Below are positions 31,755-32,251 of a stretch of DNA of 32,251 bases, piece by piece. The stretch is taken from contig JBEKFZ010000046.1 in the NCBI GenBank assembly GCA_050013075.1, forward strand, positions 1-32,251. The letters are read 5' to 3'. A model generated the notes under the pieces. That model saw only the letters and a program-made list of their open reading frames with translations. It was not told the origin of the DNA and did no database searches. Made by a program: the position numbers and the translations under genes. The DNA comes from JBEKIK01 sp050013075. GTDB lineage: Bacteria > Planctomycetota > Planctomycetia > Pirellulales > Thermoguttaceae. The first letter of the stretch is position 1. The number at the start of each line of letters is the position of its first letter.

Positions 31755-31901
31755 TTTTCAGTTATCGGTTATCAGTTTTCAGTTGACAGTTTTCAGTTAT
31801 ACATGCGAAACCGCAAGCGGTTTTTATTCATCATTCATCAATCAGCATTCAGCATTTTTCCAATCCCTAATCTCTAATCCCCAATCCCTAATCACTCAAC
31901 C
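31752..31901. repeat. Heptamer tracts and palindrome between adaptor and pump genes
   Basis: GTTTTCA, GTTATCG, GTTATCA, GTTTTCA, GTTGACA, GTTTTCA lie at about 31753-31795. GCGAAACCGCAAGCGGTTT is at 31805-31823. TTCATCA, TTCATCA, ATCAGCA, TTCAGCA and then AATCCCT, AATCTCT, AATCCCC, AATCCCT, AATCACT run in phase to the ATG at 31902. Confidence 0.92.
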
Positions 31902-32251
31902 ATGACCATCTGGGATCTTTGCATAAAACGGCCCGTATTCACGGTAATGTTGGTTTCCGCGCCTTTGGTGATGGGCGCGGTGTGTTACATGCAATTGGGC
32001 GTGGACTTGCTGCCCAACGTCGAGATGCCCATAGTCACGGTCACCACCACGCTCAACGGCGCGAGCGTGGAGGAGATGGAAACCAGCGTGACCAAACCCA
32101 TCGAGGAGATCGTCAACACCGTTTCCGGCATCGACGAGTTGCGATCCACGACCAAGGAGGGCATTTCGCAGGTGGTGATTGCCTTCGTGGTCGAAAAGAA
32201 CCGCGACGTGGCCGCCCAGGAGGTCCGCGACAAGATTTCCACGATTCTCGC
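31902..32251 (+). CDS. RND family efflux pump, N-terminal part, cut by window edge
   Basis: Only the first 116 codons are in the window. The start, MTIWDLCIKRPVFTVM, followed by a membrane helix and GVDLLPNVEMPIVTVTTTLNGASVEEMETSVTKPIEEIVNTVSGIDELRSTTKEGISQVVIAF, is the canonical opening of AcrB/MexB/HAE1-type pumps: helix 1 and the first porter subdomain. The full gene would have about 1,000-1,100 codons. It forms an operon with the adaptor at 30420, and probably with tetR. The start follows heptamer repeats directly with no ribosome site of the usual kind. The drug or metabolite exported cannot be read from this part. Confidence 0.95.
   Translation, partial: MTIWDLCIKRPVFTVMLVSAPLVMGAVCYMQLGVDLLPNVEMPIVTVTTTLNGASVEEMETSVTKPIEEIVNTVSGIDELRSTTKEGISQVVIAFVVEKNRDVAAQEVRDKISTIL

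Overview
The window looks like a Planctomycetota chromosome, probably Pirellulales-like. The pointers are a DUF1559 protein, a large surface protein whose N-terminus carries an E-x-LENR-LL motif, an Lpg1974-type outer-membrane barrel, a 99-residue basic protein and a PspA-like coiled-coil protein of planctomycete type, and a Ser/Thr kinase and ECF sigma factor of planctomycete style. I identified lineage from protein families by eye, not by a search. I found no rRNA, tRNA, CRISPR array or transposase.

Layout. 1-3.2 kb: the end of an outer-membrane barrel gene, then a 717-aa FG-GAP surface protein. 3.5-6.1 kb: a small basic protein, an SppA-type peptidase and a xylose-isomerase-like TIM barrel protein. 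6.2-13.1 kb: a long DUF1559 protein, a small PH-domain membrane protein, an anchored Pro/Ala-rich protein, an LpxH-like metallophosphoesterase, a small lipoprotein and a GT87 glycosyltransferase. 13.6-16.5 kb: an anchored protein of unknown role, a FetB-like permease and a CinA/PncC-like plus nucleotidyltransferase fusion. 16.7-23.5 kb: five genes on the + strand (coiled-coil membrane protein, FHA protein, membrane Ser/Thr kinase, membrane protein with an internal duplication, ECF sigma factor) that look like a signalling block. 23.7-29.2 kb: an oxidoreductase, a small anchored protein followed by thiS and thiG (thiazole synthesis), a FetA-like ATPase, and an aldo/keto reductase. 29.4-32.25 kb: a TetR regulator with a recognisable promoter and operator, an RND efflux adaptor, and the start of its RND pump, cut by the window edge.

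The most unusual aspect is the intergenic DNA. Almost every larger gap is filled with degenerate tandem repeats on a 7-base grid. Many different heptamers occur (CATCCTT, AACTGAA, CCCTAAT, CCCACTG, CAATTTG, GTGGAGA, TAGACTG types), and the 7-base phase continues when one word changes into the next. Two dispersed palindromes, GTGGGCAGTTTACTGCCCAC (15 copies) and GAAACCGCTTGCGGTTTCGC (7 copies), sit in or beside these tracts. Two larger tandem arrays contain the first palindrome. In one, between thiS and thiG, the 57-bp unit includes a copy of the 3' end of thiS, so the Gly-Gly tail codons and the thiG ribosome-binding site are the same repeated sequence.
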